64,000 nucleotides of DNA from Yponomeuta sedellus. Lineage: Eukaryota; Arthropoda; Insecta; Lepidoptera; Yponomeutidae. The stretch spans positions 2,992,577 through 3,056,576 of the forward strand of contig OW203723.1 in assembly GCA_934045075.1 (NCBI GenBank), read 5' to 3'. The position numbers and the translations under genes were made by a program. The notes under the pieces are model-generated. The model made no database searches. It was not told the DNA's origin and saw nothing but the letters and a program-made list of their open reading frames with translations. This document shows positions 9,985 to 22,156 of this stretch, piece by piece (positions within the stretch are counted from its first letter, which is position 1; the number at the start of each line of letters is the position of its first letter).

Positions 9985-10844
9985 TTAATCATAATAACTT
10001 GCACTTAACACAAACAGTTTTACGAACGGGCGGAGTTTCTAGTCCGAATAACGCAACTTTTTTTTACAATCTTGCTGTTGCAAGGATTTCGCTCGGCTCT
10101 GTTGAAGCAGAATATTTCCGTGGCCATGGTGAAAATTACTCTTTCTACATCCAATATATGATCATCTACTACTGGAGGTTGGCGATTGATTCAACTGTTA
10201 TGTTTATTCTTTTGTTTTCTGGGGCTGCTAGTTTTAAATGCCTGTTAGTGTAAAATAGAACAGATATTTTCAAAAGTTGTAATAAAAGTGGAAGCCTTAA
10301 TTAGCAACACAAAAAAATATTTTATTTTATTGGTGTCTGAAATAAGTAAGAAACAATCAATATATTCTTACAAATAATTAACAAATATCTGATATTACTA
10401 CGTGGGGTTTTTGTCACAAGCCGAGCCCAAAGCTCCTTATTTTGCGAAAAGGTAAATATTGACAGTTCTAAACTTGAGTGACATCGCGATATTTTTTTTT
10501 TGGAAGATATCTTGGAAGATATCTCGCACTTGGCCTAATATTTTATTTATTTATTTTATTTTAACTTAAGAAAAACTTGCAGTTAAGCTTATCATCATAC
10601 ATATTTTATAAAAAATTAAAAGCAATTTTTTCACAAATATATTACGTACTTGCTTGTTAAATGTTCCAGACTTCAAGCTGGAACCCGAAAACACTTTTCA
10701 ACTTAATATTCGGAGCCCAGGCTTGCTAGGCTTTATATCAAAAAATAAATATTGGGGAACTTGATTGAACCTCAAAATGTTATTGTTATTAATGTACTAT
10801 TCATATGAGACATACAATTTCTTTTATGTAGCCGATAAACGTCC

Positions 10845-11185
10845 CCCTGCAGGGCACAGGCCTTCTCTCAGAGAGACCGCGGATTGGCAATTTCAATCAC
10901 TCAGGTTTCCTCACGATGTTATTGCTTCAGAGTTAGCGAGTGGGATTGCCAGTATGAATTCAGGTCCAATACCCACCCGTGCCCACCGCGGATTGGCAAT
11001 TGGTAATCACTCAGGTTTCCTCACGATGTTATTGCTTCAGAGTTAGCGAGTGGAATTGCCAGTATGACTTCACAAATGTCTTATCATATCTTAGAAAACA
11101 AAGTCCATGCCCGCACTGGGAATCGAACCTAAGTCACTGCATTACGAGTCCATCGTTCTACCCACTGGGCTACCGCCGCCATAAA
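10845..11185 (-). mobile_element. SINE family D with 109-bp internal duplication
   Basis: The minus-strand head GGCGGCGGTAGCCCAGTGGG plus a B box AGGTTCGATTCCC marks a tRNA origin. The body unit beginning ACCGCGGATTGGCAATT on the plus strand occurs at 10876 and again at 10985. The 3' end is CTCTGAGAGAAGGCCTGTGC in element orientation. Partial relatives are at 31131, 33308, 42117, 43892 and 47101. Confidence 0.7.
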
Positions 11186-11390
11186 TAAACCATACAAATC
11201 TTCCGAGATATTTACCCGCTTTAAGTACCCAAGTTCCGAGTAGAAGATTTAGATAATGTAGTCTATTTCATCCTTAGTTTTGTGAAAATAGGTCGTAATT
11301 TAGGACTTTTGTAGTATATTTTGTGCACATACGAGTATAATGGCTGTGCATAAACAAACCCGTTTTTACTGCTTTTCCTACTTTCTAAGG

Positions 11391-11495
11391 TTTGCTGAAA
11401 GAAATCTCTTACAGAGAAAAGCTCGCCTTTGCACATGTTATTTCTTATTTAATGTCCTGTAAATTTTTTTGTGTAGAATAAAGTATGATTAAAGA
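11391..11495 (+). mobile_element. LINE 3' UTR remnant
   Basis: AGGTTTGCTGAAAGAAATCT, AAGCTCGCCTTTGCAC and a terminal AATAAAGT are the common 3' UTR phrases of lepidopteran CR1/Jockey-type LINEs. Matching pieces are at 37670-37800 (reverse) and 39540-39605. Confidence 0.55.
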
Positions 11496-11799
11496 AAAAA
11501 AGATCGCTTTGCGATTTGATCTTCTGCCATCCGTGATCGCACCAGCGCATGGTATTGTGATGAATGAAGTCAACCCACACGGTATTCGAGGTGACATAAT
11601 GCACATGTATTGGCCGGTAATAATCCTATCCCGATACATGACTGACAACGATTTAAATATCGCTAGGTTACCATTGTTTGTGACACTGACATGTGTGACA
11701 CTTGCAGAAAATAATAAATCAACCGAGCAGCATACCTAGCGTTTTACTATTATCAAAACTCTGCTAGTAGGCTTATTTTATAGGCCTCCACAACACTTT

Positions 11800-12010
11800 C
11801 CAAAACATGGGCGCCTTCGGTCACCTTCGGCCATATGCGGTGTTGACTTGACGCCGAGTGCTTTCGTTTACTCGTTTGCTTGGTCTGTACGCAGCACAAC
11901 AACACAGTTGTCTTCGAGCACAGACTTGCGTATTTCGGTAGCGAGGTGAGGTCAGCGCTGCTGTTGCGGCACCGGCAGCCGGCGAGCCCCCGAGCAATTT
12001 GTTAATCGCT
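11800..12010. other. CpG-rich unique block
   Basis: GC-rich relative to neighbours, with GGTAGCGAGGTGAGGTCAGC and GGCACCGGCAGCCGGCGAGC. It could be a non-coding exon or regulatory island in the second kinesin intron. No open frame or motif decides this. Confidence 0.25.
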
Positions 12011-13027
12011 ACGGTTCGTTTAATTACCCAGAATTACCGGCGAATTTTCAGTTGGTAATCAACAATTTAATCTATGGCAATCATGGCTTATCGTGCATAT
12101 AAGTAGCAACAAGATGACTTGAGAAAGGTTGGTCAGAGTGGAGTGCTCCTTCTTGTTGCCTTTTTGCCCACTAATCTTTTCCTATAAAAACAATAAGTCT
12201 CGATGCAAATACAATTATATGGTTCCCAATTGAACGCTAATAGATTGATTGCGTGGGCCGCAGAAATTCATTCAAGGGAAAAAGTTTAAAGTAAAATGCA
12301 ACGAAAACTAGCTCATACCCATGACCCCATTAGCGTTTATAACTAAAGCGATTTACAACACAAGGCATTTCTAACTAGGTCGAACGAAGAGCTGATTTCC
12401 ATCGCCACTTCCTCATTCTACCTCTATTTCCTACCGTGCCAGCTTACTGCAGTCCTGAAGCTATGTCTCAACGTCTGCATTTTCAGTTCTTGCTTGGGAA
12501 TCTCACATTCCGATCGTAACTTTGCTGTACAATAAGAGTGGGCACGTTCTGTTCCCTAAATTTCACTCAAGTCCGTTTAGTAATGCGCGATTGTGTGAGA
12601 GACATGGAAACTTTCACATTTATAGGAAAGAATAGAAACCGTTTTTTTTATTACACACAAAACAATTTTAAGACAAAGTAACCAAACAGATACAATATTA
12701 AAAACTGAACGTTTACTAATTTATTTATCCAACGTACCCTTCCGACTTTTTTCGTGGAATTTACGCAAATTTACCTGGATGCGATACTTTGTGTGTCGTG
12801 GTATTAAAGGGGACTCACAATGTGTTACGGTTTTCCCGAAACGCTTGTTTCAGTGAGGACCCTTGGTGACATTGACGAGAATTAACAAAACGGAATTTGG
12901 GGATATATATATTATAGGCCACTAAGGAAGAAAAGATAAATACGCTACATTCAGAAACTCACGCCTGTATTCTAAAGAGGGAGACAGATTCCAGGAGTTA
13001 CTATATTGATATGCATAAGTCGCGTTA
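12011..13027. other. no feature seen
   Basis: Intron-like AT-rich sequence. Around 12120 the phrase GATGACTTGAGAAAGGTTGG is shared in diverged form with 43752 (GATGACTTGGGAAAATATGG), hinting at a minor dispersed repeat. Confidence 0.3.
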
Positions 13028-13280
13028 TCAGCGGTTATCCCGCTTCTCAATCGGGAGGCCGTGGGTTCTAACCCGGCATGTAACAAAGACTTTGTTTTCC
13101 AAAAATGTACGTTTGTGAAGTTATAGCTGCAGTATAACTCGTTGTGAAGTTATAGAAGCAATATAACTGTGAAGGAAAAAGTCGTGACGAAACCTTAGAG
13201 TCTGAAGTGTTAACAAACCTCAGCGCTTGCTACGTACAATGGCCCAACTATCAGGCTATGTGCGGAAATCTCGGGTTTTA
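13028..13280 (+). mobile_element. SINE family C, degraded copy
   Basis: Head remnant (TCAATCGGGAGGCCGTGGGT), body with GAAGTTATA repeated, and the end GCGCTTGCTACGTACAATGG with CCCAACTATCAGGC. Confidence 0.65.
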
Positions 13281-13808
13281 GTAAATATGAAAAATTGGCT
13301 GCATGCTCGCACGCCGATTTTAAGAACTTTTGTTCTCGCCGAAAATTCCAATCAGCTAGGTTTCAACTAATACACGTACTTAAACGTTTTAATCAAAACC
13401 TTTTGTTAGATTTTAATTAATTTTCAAACGGATGCAAGTCAATTATTCGCACAAAAGATGTCTGATTGCAGTTTCCAATGAGACGCTTGCATCAGACGTC
13501 CGTCGATAGGAAAATTAACGGAAATTAATGAGTTTTTTCATGTATTATCATTATCTCGTCTTCATCAGTTCGTAAGGCAAGCCAGCAGGATATCAGAAGA
13601 ACACGATACAGTAGTAGTGACATGAATAGTATTAAGAACCGCGTGGGTGCCGTTATGTTACTTTTCAATAAATAAACCTTACACCCTGTTTATACAACAC
13701 TTGAGACTTTCATATTAGTACTAGATCCCCAAAACTAGACCGGAAGCAACCAAACTAAATTAAACAGTAAAAATAGTAAAAAAAACAAAAGCTACAAAAA
13801 GATCTGCA

Positions 13809-13872
13809 AAAATTCTTTATTTAAGATTTTTCATTGTTGGGGAACAATGAAAAATCTTAAATAAAGAATTTT
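13809..13872. repeat. perfect 30-bp palindrome, loop of four G
   Basis: 13809-13838 and 13843-13872 are exact reverse complements with loop GGGG. The left arm starts AAAATTCTTTATTTAAGATT. No other copy in the window. Such a hairpin is either a very young foldback element or a retained inverted duplication. The minus-strand ORF covering it is not supported. Confidence 0.9.
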
Positions 13873-15445
13873 CATTCCTTACGTAATGTAACGTAAGCTG
13901 TATTTGGGTTGATTTAGTAATAAAAATAATACTTAAAAACAAAAGAACACTAGGTATTTTGTCGGTGACGCACCTCCCACGGTAGAATGTAATGTTTGGT
14001 TTGTGAAGATTCATGTCTATGCCACTAATCACTGAGTAGTGCCCCATGAGAAGACAATCCTGGCTGCAACATCAGTTCATGGGTAAAGACGTTAGGGCGG
14101 GAAACATGGGGAAAGATGGAATGTTCAGATATAAACATAAACAGTATCAACACTAACAATATGAAAAGTTTCGTGCCGCCCTTCGCTGGCCGTCGAGAGG
14201 AACTCTCGTAAGGAGATTAGCTCAGCTGCAGCATCAGAATGTATATCCTCCTAAGCCCTGGCGTCCTAGAAATGGGACTACACGAATAACTTTCTTAATT
14301 CACACCTAATAATTTAGAAGTCCGGAAAACTCACCAGGTTCAACATTTTCCTTATCATTTTTTGAACAAAAAGAAAAAGTTCTAAAAATCTACGTAGTTT
14401 TAGAAGACTAGAAGTAAGTGTTACCTACCTCGAGGGCTTAGGAGGATATACCGATTTAGTTTGCTGTCATCAGAACTGAACAAGCATGTACTATACTATA
14501 GAAAAAGTGGTCCAAATGTGGATTAAAAATCGATTATTATAACAGCAAATAACTAGATTGTCGGTTTATGTTACGCTTATGTCAGGATCCTAACTTCACA
14601 CTTCTAAAAAGAGTAAAACATTAAAATGTAATAACATTAGTAATGTAATAACATTACACTGTTTATTATTTGGTTTACCGCATAAAATAAAATTTCTAAG
14701 CCACAAGAAGAAGAATAGAGCACTCAAAACAATAATCTGATTTAAAAAGTACAATTCCTGGGCGAAGATGAATTTTATTTTGCGACGTTTTGCAAATAAT
14801 ACGCCTACCTACACAACATAAAATATCCATTAAAATCTCGTATCTACTAATGTCGCAGATAACAGGATCTTCTAAGTGTGAGACATGTGTACATACAAAT
14901 GATTTCCGTAATAACGTACAACAGTTGTTTTGCACGTACAAAGACGTGGGAAGAGGACTGAATCATTGGAGACAATGAGCTCATTAATTGCGTCTCCCAA
15001 ATTAATTTAGAAACTTGCACACTCGACGATAGTTCGACTTACATGTCAGTTGCAAAATCGCCCGTAGTGCCACTGTATAAAGTCCACGCATTATAACGAT
15101 ATCATAAATAATAACTAGAGATAAGTACCTGTAAGAACGTTAAAACAAATATCCGCTATAATTTTCAAACAGCTACTAAACATTTTTACTGTAATGAAAA
15201 AGTAGAAATAAAATTCTCATTCACAGCAATGAAAACAAATCGCGTTCGCCAGTGAAAGGTTCATAAAAATAAAGTAGAGTACATATTATAGCTGAATAAC
15301 AGTAATAGATTTGTGAGAGTGACACCATTATAACACCAGTGTAACGGAAAACGTGTAGGTAATCAACGAAATAGATTTTCAATATTTATACAAAACCACT
15401 ACAAAAGAGAAAATACAAATCTAGATTATTGGGCCAAAGCTTTTG
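13873..15445. other. no gene seen
   Basis: AT-rich intron-like sequence. TAATGTAATAACATTA is repeated around 14628-14655. A shared phrase AGGAGATTAGC / GGAGGATATA recurs near 14214-14450. Nothing coding is supported. Confidence 0.4.
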
Positions 15446-16001
15446 TCACGCCACACCGACGCAATGAAGCGAAAACCCAATTGTTATTATTATGTGACAT
15501 GACAAAGACCCAAGACCAAACAAAACACACTGTACAAAGCTTTTATCTTTGTGCAAAATCAGAACAAACGTTGCAACGAAAAGAGTGTAAAATTGCTTGA
15601 AAATAAAATTGTTTGAAGCGACCGAAACGTCCGTGCTCGTTGGCGTCCGGTGTGCAAATAAAGTGTTGCAGGCTTTCAATGTCCATACCAATGTAGAACA
15701 CAGTGCGACCGCTAAACCTTCAGGGAATCCAAAGGATTCTATAGCACTAAACATTCTTTGTACTAGCACTATAAATAATTTCACCAATTTTAAGGCAGCC
15801 TCACACATGCGCGCTGTGTCGCGTCCATCCACGTGGGAATCATATCACTCGATTCAAAAGGTTATAAATAACGCTACCGGCAAAACTTCGATTTTGTGTT
15901 TGCCTCAGTTCAGGAAGAACTTAATTATTGCGTCAGTTATACATATCAGTCTATACATGAACCAGCCGGTACAGCTAGAAAGAGTGATAGAAAACGCGTG
16001 A
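15446..16001. other. region open on both strands, unassigned
   Basis: A 128-codon minus ORF (15446-15832) with hydrophobic stretches and a 134-codon plus ORF (15597-16001) overlap. Neither shows a domain, splice context or family likeness that I recognise. Overlapping openness on both strands argues for a compositional accident, though an exon or old retroelement piece cannot be ruled out. Confidence 0.2.
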
Positions 16002-16439
16002 TAGCGGCGTTTCGCCACATGTTACTTCACTACGGCATCGTGTATACAATACGTACACTATTTGTTATTCAAATTCAGAGTAAATAAAAATATTCGGACA
16101 AATTAAACCATTTCCAATAAGCAAAAATTTAAAGTTGATTATTTTATGTTTATTTTAGTATTTTGTATATTTTTCTACGCATTGACCTAAGTCACAAGTT
16201 AACATTTTTTTTTGTTCAAAATACTTCAAAAAGGGCGACTACGTTTCAAGATGTCACTTCTAAGATGATAAGAAAAATAAATTTTAAGTTTGTATATCAT
16301 TTATATAGGTACTGGAGGTGATTTTAATTATTCCAATAAAACATTGTATCTACAGGACTCTGGTCCGCTCCAAATCCCTGTGTCTTCTTCAGATCTCACG
16401 CGCAGTGTGAAAGGCCAAATTAAGAGTCTGAAACGATTT

Positions 16440-16628
16440 CCCTTCAGTTGAGCGGTCGCACAGCGGCGGGGGGTGCGGGCGCGCGGGGCGTACCGAGCGG
16501 GAGCCGCGCACGGGCAGCGTGTGACCGTCGGCGCCGCCGTCGGCCTCGGCCTCGGCCTCCGCGCCGCGCAGGAAGCCGCCCTCGTCCGATGACGAGCCCG
16601 ACGGCTCCTTCGGCCGGACAACACACAT
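16440..16628 (-). CDS. GC-rich exon-like island A, unknown protein (candidate)
   Basis: The block is strikingly GC-rich inside AT-rich intron. On the minus strand it reads KEPSGSSSDEGGFLRG, then an acidic AEAEAEADGGADGH run, then TLPVRGS and a proline-rich stretch, which looks like low-complexity coding sequence. Possible borders are an AG just before GAGCCGTCG and a GTACGC donor-like site near 16492, both phase 0, which would fit after kinesin exon 2; both sites are weak. A shorter, similar island lies at 17062-17140. It could be an alternative kinesin exon, an exon of another gene, or a CpG-rich non-coding block. Confidence 0.3.
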
Positions 16629-17061
16629 TTTTATACCAGTGCAACAACTAAAATAGTGCCTTGATTGAAGATTTACCTAGATTTAAGTTGCTCAAATTAA
16701 GTACTTGTTGCTTTTTCCTGTTATTTGCTAGGCACCTGCTAAGCTCCTTGATAGCAGCAGCCCCTCACTGTGATTTGTTTGTGGGTGGGATAAAAGTTTT
16801 GATGGATAATAAGAGTAAGATAATGCTACAGAGATCGTTGTGAGAGATTGTCTTGTTGATTATTAAGTTACAAGAAAATAAATTAAAAACTGAAATAAAT
16901 TAAATAATAGTAAACAAAAATGTGTACGCTGACAATGATATTTTGACTGAATAGATTCACCTGATGATTATTATTGTTCTAGGTTTTTGTTACTATCGAC
17001 GGGTCCGTAATATGAACTAATTGTATTAAATCGCCGTTCCAAATACGTTCTAAATACAAGT

Positions 17062-17140
17062 ACGCGGAGCGTGTATCCGTCGTCGGCGTCGCCGTCGGCC
17101 TCGGCCGCGGAGACTTCGTCCGGATACACATACTTATTTA
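17062..17140 (-). pseudogene. GC-rich exon-like island B, similar to island A (candidate)
   Basis: On the minus strand it reads YPDEVSAAEADGDADDGYTL. Sequence similarity to island A covers the GAGGCCGACGGCG core and both outer edges (AGCGTGT on one side, CCGGA-ACACA-ATTT on the other). Island B is about 50 bases shorter. The indel is not a clear multiple of three and the frames do not align throughout, so B may be a decayed duplicate. Confidence 0.25.
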
Positions 17141-18047
17141 ATATTGTACTGGTGTTTTTTTTTCTTCCACGGGTCAATATTATTGACTCCACCATTTGAA
17201 AGACACGAGATATTTACCTTATCGTGAAGGATCTGCAAATGTAAATGAGAAGAACATGATTCTTCATTGGCGCCTCTGCCAGATAGCGACTAAAATACTA
17301 TCACATGTTGGCTTTCACGATTGTTGACAATTTTTATGTGTCGTATTTTTATACAAATACACAGCAAGAATTAAAGCTGACCCTAGTTATCACGGAGGGT
17401 TGTAGTCAGTGACTGGTCTGGCCGAATCGTCGTATCGATTGGTGTCTTTGTCCACCACGCAACGTGGACTATACATCTTTATACTGGCTAACCAGACGTA
17501 CGGCTGACTGGGAAGGTCAGTCGACCATCAATCACTAAGCAATTTACTACATCGTTTCCAAATTGACCGGCCGCTAGTGGCGTCTTTTTGTTGGTAAACA
17601 ATCTATGCAGTGTTACATTAGTGGCATTCTCGCAATAATTTTGAGGAAAACCGGGAATGCGGTTGCATGTTTTATATAAAAGCTGTGTACGTATCAGGCT
17701 AATGATTAAACCTAATTTGCGATCAAACCTCTTGTTACGGAATGGACTGTATAAAGAAGGAAACTGATGGAAAACGGGTAAAAAGTACTATAATATGAAA
17801 ATAACACAAACAATGGGCAATGAAAATGTTGACGGAAACAATATTACAGCAAGAGTGACATGAGAGATAAAAGTCAAACGAAAAAATATACAGAATTATA
17901 AAATAGTACCAAGGAGTCTTCAACACCTCTAATTGTATGTTTTTGTAAACTTTATGATTGAGTTATATTAATTGTATTCTTTTACATACAATTATTATTC
18001 ATATGTAATGCCAGTTATTATATGCCACACAGTAACTATTTGCATAC
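17141..18047. other. no feature seen
   Basis: Intron-like. The 17375-17560 part has a run of unique moderate-GC sequence with GGTCAGTCGACC-like dyads but no supported feature. Confidence 0.3.
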
Positions 18048-18090
18048 CGGAAATGTCGGCAAAGCATGTTGGCCCAACTATAGTGAATTT
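18048..18090 (+). repeat. SINE family C 3' remnant
   Basis: AAAGCATGTTGGCCCAACTA matches the family C end. Too short for more. Confidence 0.35.
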
Positions 18091-20392
18091 AAACCCATAA
18101 ATACATGATAAGTATTATGACTGATGTGATGATTGACACATGTTTGAGCGAATTTCTATAATTGAAATCTTCATATCAAATCAATAAAGTTTCCTCTTAT
18201 TTAAATAAATATTAGTTCTGCGTTAGAGGTGCGAAGAAACCTCTAGGTTATAAACAAGTTAGTACAATTACACAGTTATAAATGCACTCAGGTTTTTCTT
18301 CCGGACTTCGGACGCGGTTTATTCTAATAGGTAAGTAATGTTTGATTTTCTGCTTTTGCAATGTGTGTTTTTTTTGTAAAGATAACATAATGTGACAGTG
18401 TCAGGGTGATTATGTGGTTAATCGCACGCAAATCAGTGAGACAATCTTTCGAGTGGCATGCGCAAACAAATTGGCGTTGCTATAGCAACTGTGCTTTTTG
18501 CAACCAAAAATTTATGTGTTACTAACTTGTGCTGTTCTTGTACTTAATTATAGTGTCACCTTCCAAGTAACGATGTACTGGAACATAGCTGAGCTACATT
18601 TTGCTGGGCTTCCCTTTCGCTGATGAACCTTTTCTTTCCATGGTTACCGTTTCAGGATCACTGCCCTCAATAAGTTCTTAATTTACCAAAAAGTCTTATA
18701 ATCTTCTGAAGACTAGCCGTGTTAATAATAACAGTAAGTCAATTTAATAAACTACGAGTACTACCACAACACACGATGGAAATGAATTCGAAAGAATGTT
18801 TTCGAAACTGTAAAATATCACAGAAGTAGTTCCCGAAACTTTAACTTGTTATTAATTCTACAATAATCATTGAACGTAAGATTCTTTATAGGGCCCATAC
18901 ATAAATGTCTACGTCCGTAGCGACTAGGGGCACATGAGCCTGAAAGGCAGTCACTTCACACGGAAATGGCAGTAAACTGAAGTTAAGTCAGCGTCGATTA
19001 GCAACGCAGTACAGCGGCCCAAACAATGAGCTAGGTTCCCGCTTGGTACGCGCTCCAGACGCGGTGAATCGATAAAACTAATTCATCAGTGAACCTTTCA
19101 TTCTATCGGCAAATTGGCTTTGTATGCAAGGCCTGAACAACTATGTGTAATGTCAACTCATTCCCACTTAGAGAATCTTGGTTTTTTTTTTCTTTCTTGG
19201 TTTATTGTATGTATAGCCTGTATGTATTGTGCCCCGTTACATACCGGGGTGCTTTATAGTAGCTCAGGGCAAAATACACTGATATGGGTAAGGTAGGGCT
19301 TTCGATCAGCAGTGAGACTACATATTGACCTAAAACTACCTATTGGGCGAAACACGGCCGGACTTTTCCGACACTAAGTCAAGCTTGTTTATACGGTTGC
19401 AAAACACATATTGACCTAATATCGAAAGACTTGCCTACTCATTGTGTGATGTAGGAGCCAACTATTGAATGTGTTAAATGTCAACACTGAATTTCTTTAA
19501 AGAAATTCATTGCTTAGTTTCTACGAGTAAGCCTTTAGCTTTCAACTGGCCCAAGGCCCTTCAAAACCCCTTGAAAGCCTTTTACTGCAAACAAATTGAA
19601 TATGCTAGGCTGTGAAAGCAAAACGCAACTGCAATAGCTTTGACCTTTGCAGCGGAAACGTTTTTACTACGTCAGTGGCTTACACACGGGTCGCTTGACG
19701 CAAGGCTGCGTTTGATTGCAGAGCTTCTGAAATAATTGAATCTATCAATCTGTTGCCAAGGTTGCTCTTCTGAGGCTTAGCTCAAGATCGCCGAATTAGG
19801 ATAAAAGGCTCTATCACTGTATTACATAGAACTAAACTAACAAACCTGCTATTAAAGTATAACATTGTCAATTCAAGGGATTACAAAACTGTTTGCCGTT
19901 TACTCATACAATATTGCCTGATATTGTGAGAGACCTTTTTTTAATTGACCGTGATATACAAAAATATCGCTCATAAAACGATTCTGGCTATGATTTATAC
20001 TTCGCACCGTTAAAATTAAACGTGAAATAAAATTCTACACTAATTATGGATTAGGATTTTCAGTTGACGTCATGAAGAAGAACTACCTACCATCTAATAA
20101 ATAATGTGAATAGTTGAAAATAATTGTTTCCGAACACTACCATTATTTTCGTTTTACACCACAATTTATTTCAAATTCCTACATCGCCACAAAGCAAATT
20201 ACACTCAATGTGTAATCACGTTTAAGTTCTATAATAATGTATTACATGCAGTGTACAACTGCACAGCTGAGGCACCGTATGTAAAGATGAAATCACTCTG
20301 CATTGATGCAATGATGAATAACATGATGATCGCACGCGCATTATAGTAGCATGTTGCATTTCACGCGTATTATTACAGCTTACGCACCGATT
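18091..20392. other. no gene seen
   Basis: AT-rich intron-like. It contains one perfect 20-base palindrome GAATTTCTTTAAAGAAATTC at about 19488. No repeat family recognised. Confidence 0.4.
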
Positions 20393-20582
20393 GCACGCAA
20401 TGTTGTTGCCATCAGAAAGGACTGGTCAACTGCACGCAATACTGTTGCCACCAGAAAGGACTGGTCAACTGCACGCAATACTGTTGCCATCAGAACGGAC
20501 TGGTGAACTGCACGCAATACTGTTGCCACCAGAAAGGACTGGTCATCTGCACGCAATACTGTTGCCATCAGAAAGGACTGGT
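20393..20582. repeat. 39-bp minisatellite, 4.9 units
   Basis: Units begin GCACGCAATACTGTTGCCA at 20393, 20432, 20471, 20510 and 20549. A few substitutions (CCATC/CCACC, AAAGG/AACGG) alternate between units. Because 39 is a multiple of three, three frames stay open and give artificial repetitive ORFs on both strands. No start context, splice site or extension supports translation. Confidence 0.9.
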
Positions 20583-21705
20583 ATCAACAATTTTCCGTAG
20601 AGTGGACTCAAAGCTATTTTGGCGGTCTCTCATTCACATAAAAAAAGAAAATCCTACTAATTCCAATCAAGAAATTTGTTTGTAAAAGTAAACCAGACAT
20701 TTTGGTTTCTTAACCCGAAAACACTTTGTTTGAACTACTATGTATACATAACTGTATTGTCACAATTTGTTTGTATGGTCTGTAACGTGTTGGTCGAAAA
20801 TTAATGATTATTTTTTTTATTTAATAAACATCTAGATGAAGATGGACATTATTTTCAGGACTTAGATTAAGCAGTCACTCTATATAATTCAGTTGTTTAC
20901 ATTCCTCATAGTATGAAACCTAGTGGGCCTAGCCCAGTGGTGAGATGTGTTAGATACTAGGTGTGAGACCAACTTGTTAGGCGAACTATTTTAGACTGTG
21001 TTTAGTTTAAGCTTCGTTATTTAGTTAGACTCGGTTAGAAATGGCCGATGTTGGTATTAGTAAGTTAAACTTAATTTTTTAAGCATAATTAATTTTAATT
21101 ACTACATCCTGGGTTATGAAGCTCAGTGGGAGCAACGACTTTCGCAAACCTTCAAAACTCCAAGTCACCTTGAAGTTACGCGGTCATACTTATAACTTCA
21201 TTCCTTGAAACACTCCTCAGAGGCAGACAAAATAGTTTGTAGTAAAGGGAAAAATGTAACCACAGATTAATTAAACTGCCTATGGGGAATATCTTACAGG
21301 AATGAAATTTTTATACATAACACCTTTATGTTTCTTACGTTCAACTACTGGACAGAAACCCGGGTGTTATTTATTACAGTTTGAGATTTGTTAAAGTATA
21401 ATTTAATTCCACGGTTCTTCTAATACATTCAGTCGCACTAACATATAAATACTTAAATAAAAACATACATTGCAGTCAAAATAACATCCCTGTTTAATTC
21501 AGTCATCTTAGATATTTAAAAAAATATTAAGGGTAACCAATCTTATCTCCGTAATAATTTAATGATAACCAAAATAGCCAGAGATTTTGATAACGTAGTA
21601 GGCTAACACAAATAGCACCCAAGTAGGTTTTATTAAACATACGATAGATAGCCAGAAAGACGGTCCTAAATCTGAGATCAACATAGCAAGACAATATTCA
21701 GTAGG
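20583..21705. other. no feature seen
   Basis: AT-rich intron-like sequence without recognisable gene or repeat. Confidence 0.4.
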
Positions 21706-22141
21706 TACTAGGCTATCATAACTACCATATACAATGTTCACATCAGCATGTTAAGTATGATGATAAGGAAGAAGTACTTTGACTCCGAAGCCTATCAAGA
21801 TAATAAGTTAATCTCAAGTACTAGGCAACCATGAGCAGTACAAAAGTATAATTAAACGTGTAACGATCATAATAATCAGGTGCGCTTGCTTTTGGATGTA
21901 TGTACTTGTTTATATTCGTGTATTTTGTTGTTCGTAGAAGTAGAGCATCAACCTCAAGTCATTCTAGACTAGGATACCATAAGCTAGAGTAACACATACA
22001 TTTTATTACACTCCTAGAAGACGTCCCTAGCGAATTAAGCCTTAATACTAGGCTACCATGAGTATGTTGACAGTTTCATTAATCGTACAGCTATCAGCTG
22101 TCTCCTAGCGAGTTAAACTGATGTACTAGGCGAGCATAAAC
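21706..22141. repeat. five spaced copies of an ACTAGG(C)TACCAT motif next to kinesin exon 2
   Basis: Related phrases occur at about 21706 (GTACTAGGCTATCATAA), 21819 (GTACTAGGCAACCATGAG), 21968 (GACTAGGATACCATAAG), 22046 (ATACTAGGCTACCATGAG) and 22123 (GTACTAGGCGAGCATAA). The last two are 77 bp apart. This looks like an old, decayed tandem repeat ending 15 bp from the exon 2 donor. Confidence 0.6.
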
Positions 22142-22156
22142 AGTGCGGTTGCTTAC

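Noticed and set aside
15446..16001. Possible membrane protein on the minus strand
   Set aside because: Equal-length open frame on the opposite strand, no recognisable domain, no splice partners. Kept only as an unassigned region.
20380..20600. Repetitive 13-residue-unit protein
   Set aside because: Minisatellite with a 39-bp period, open on both strands, without start or splice context.
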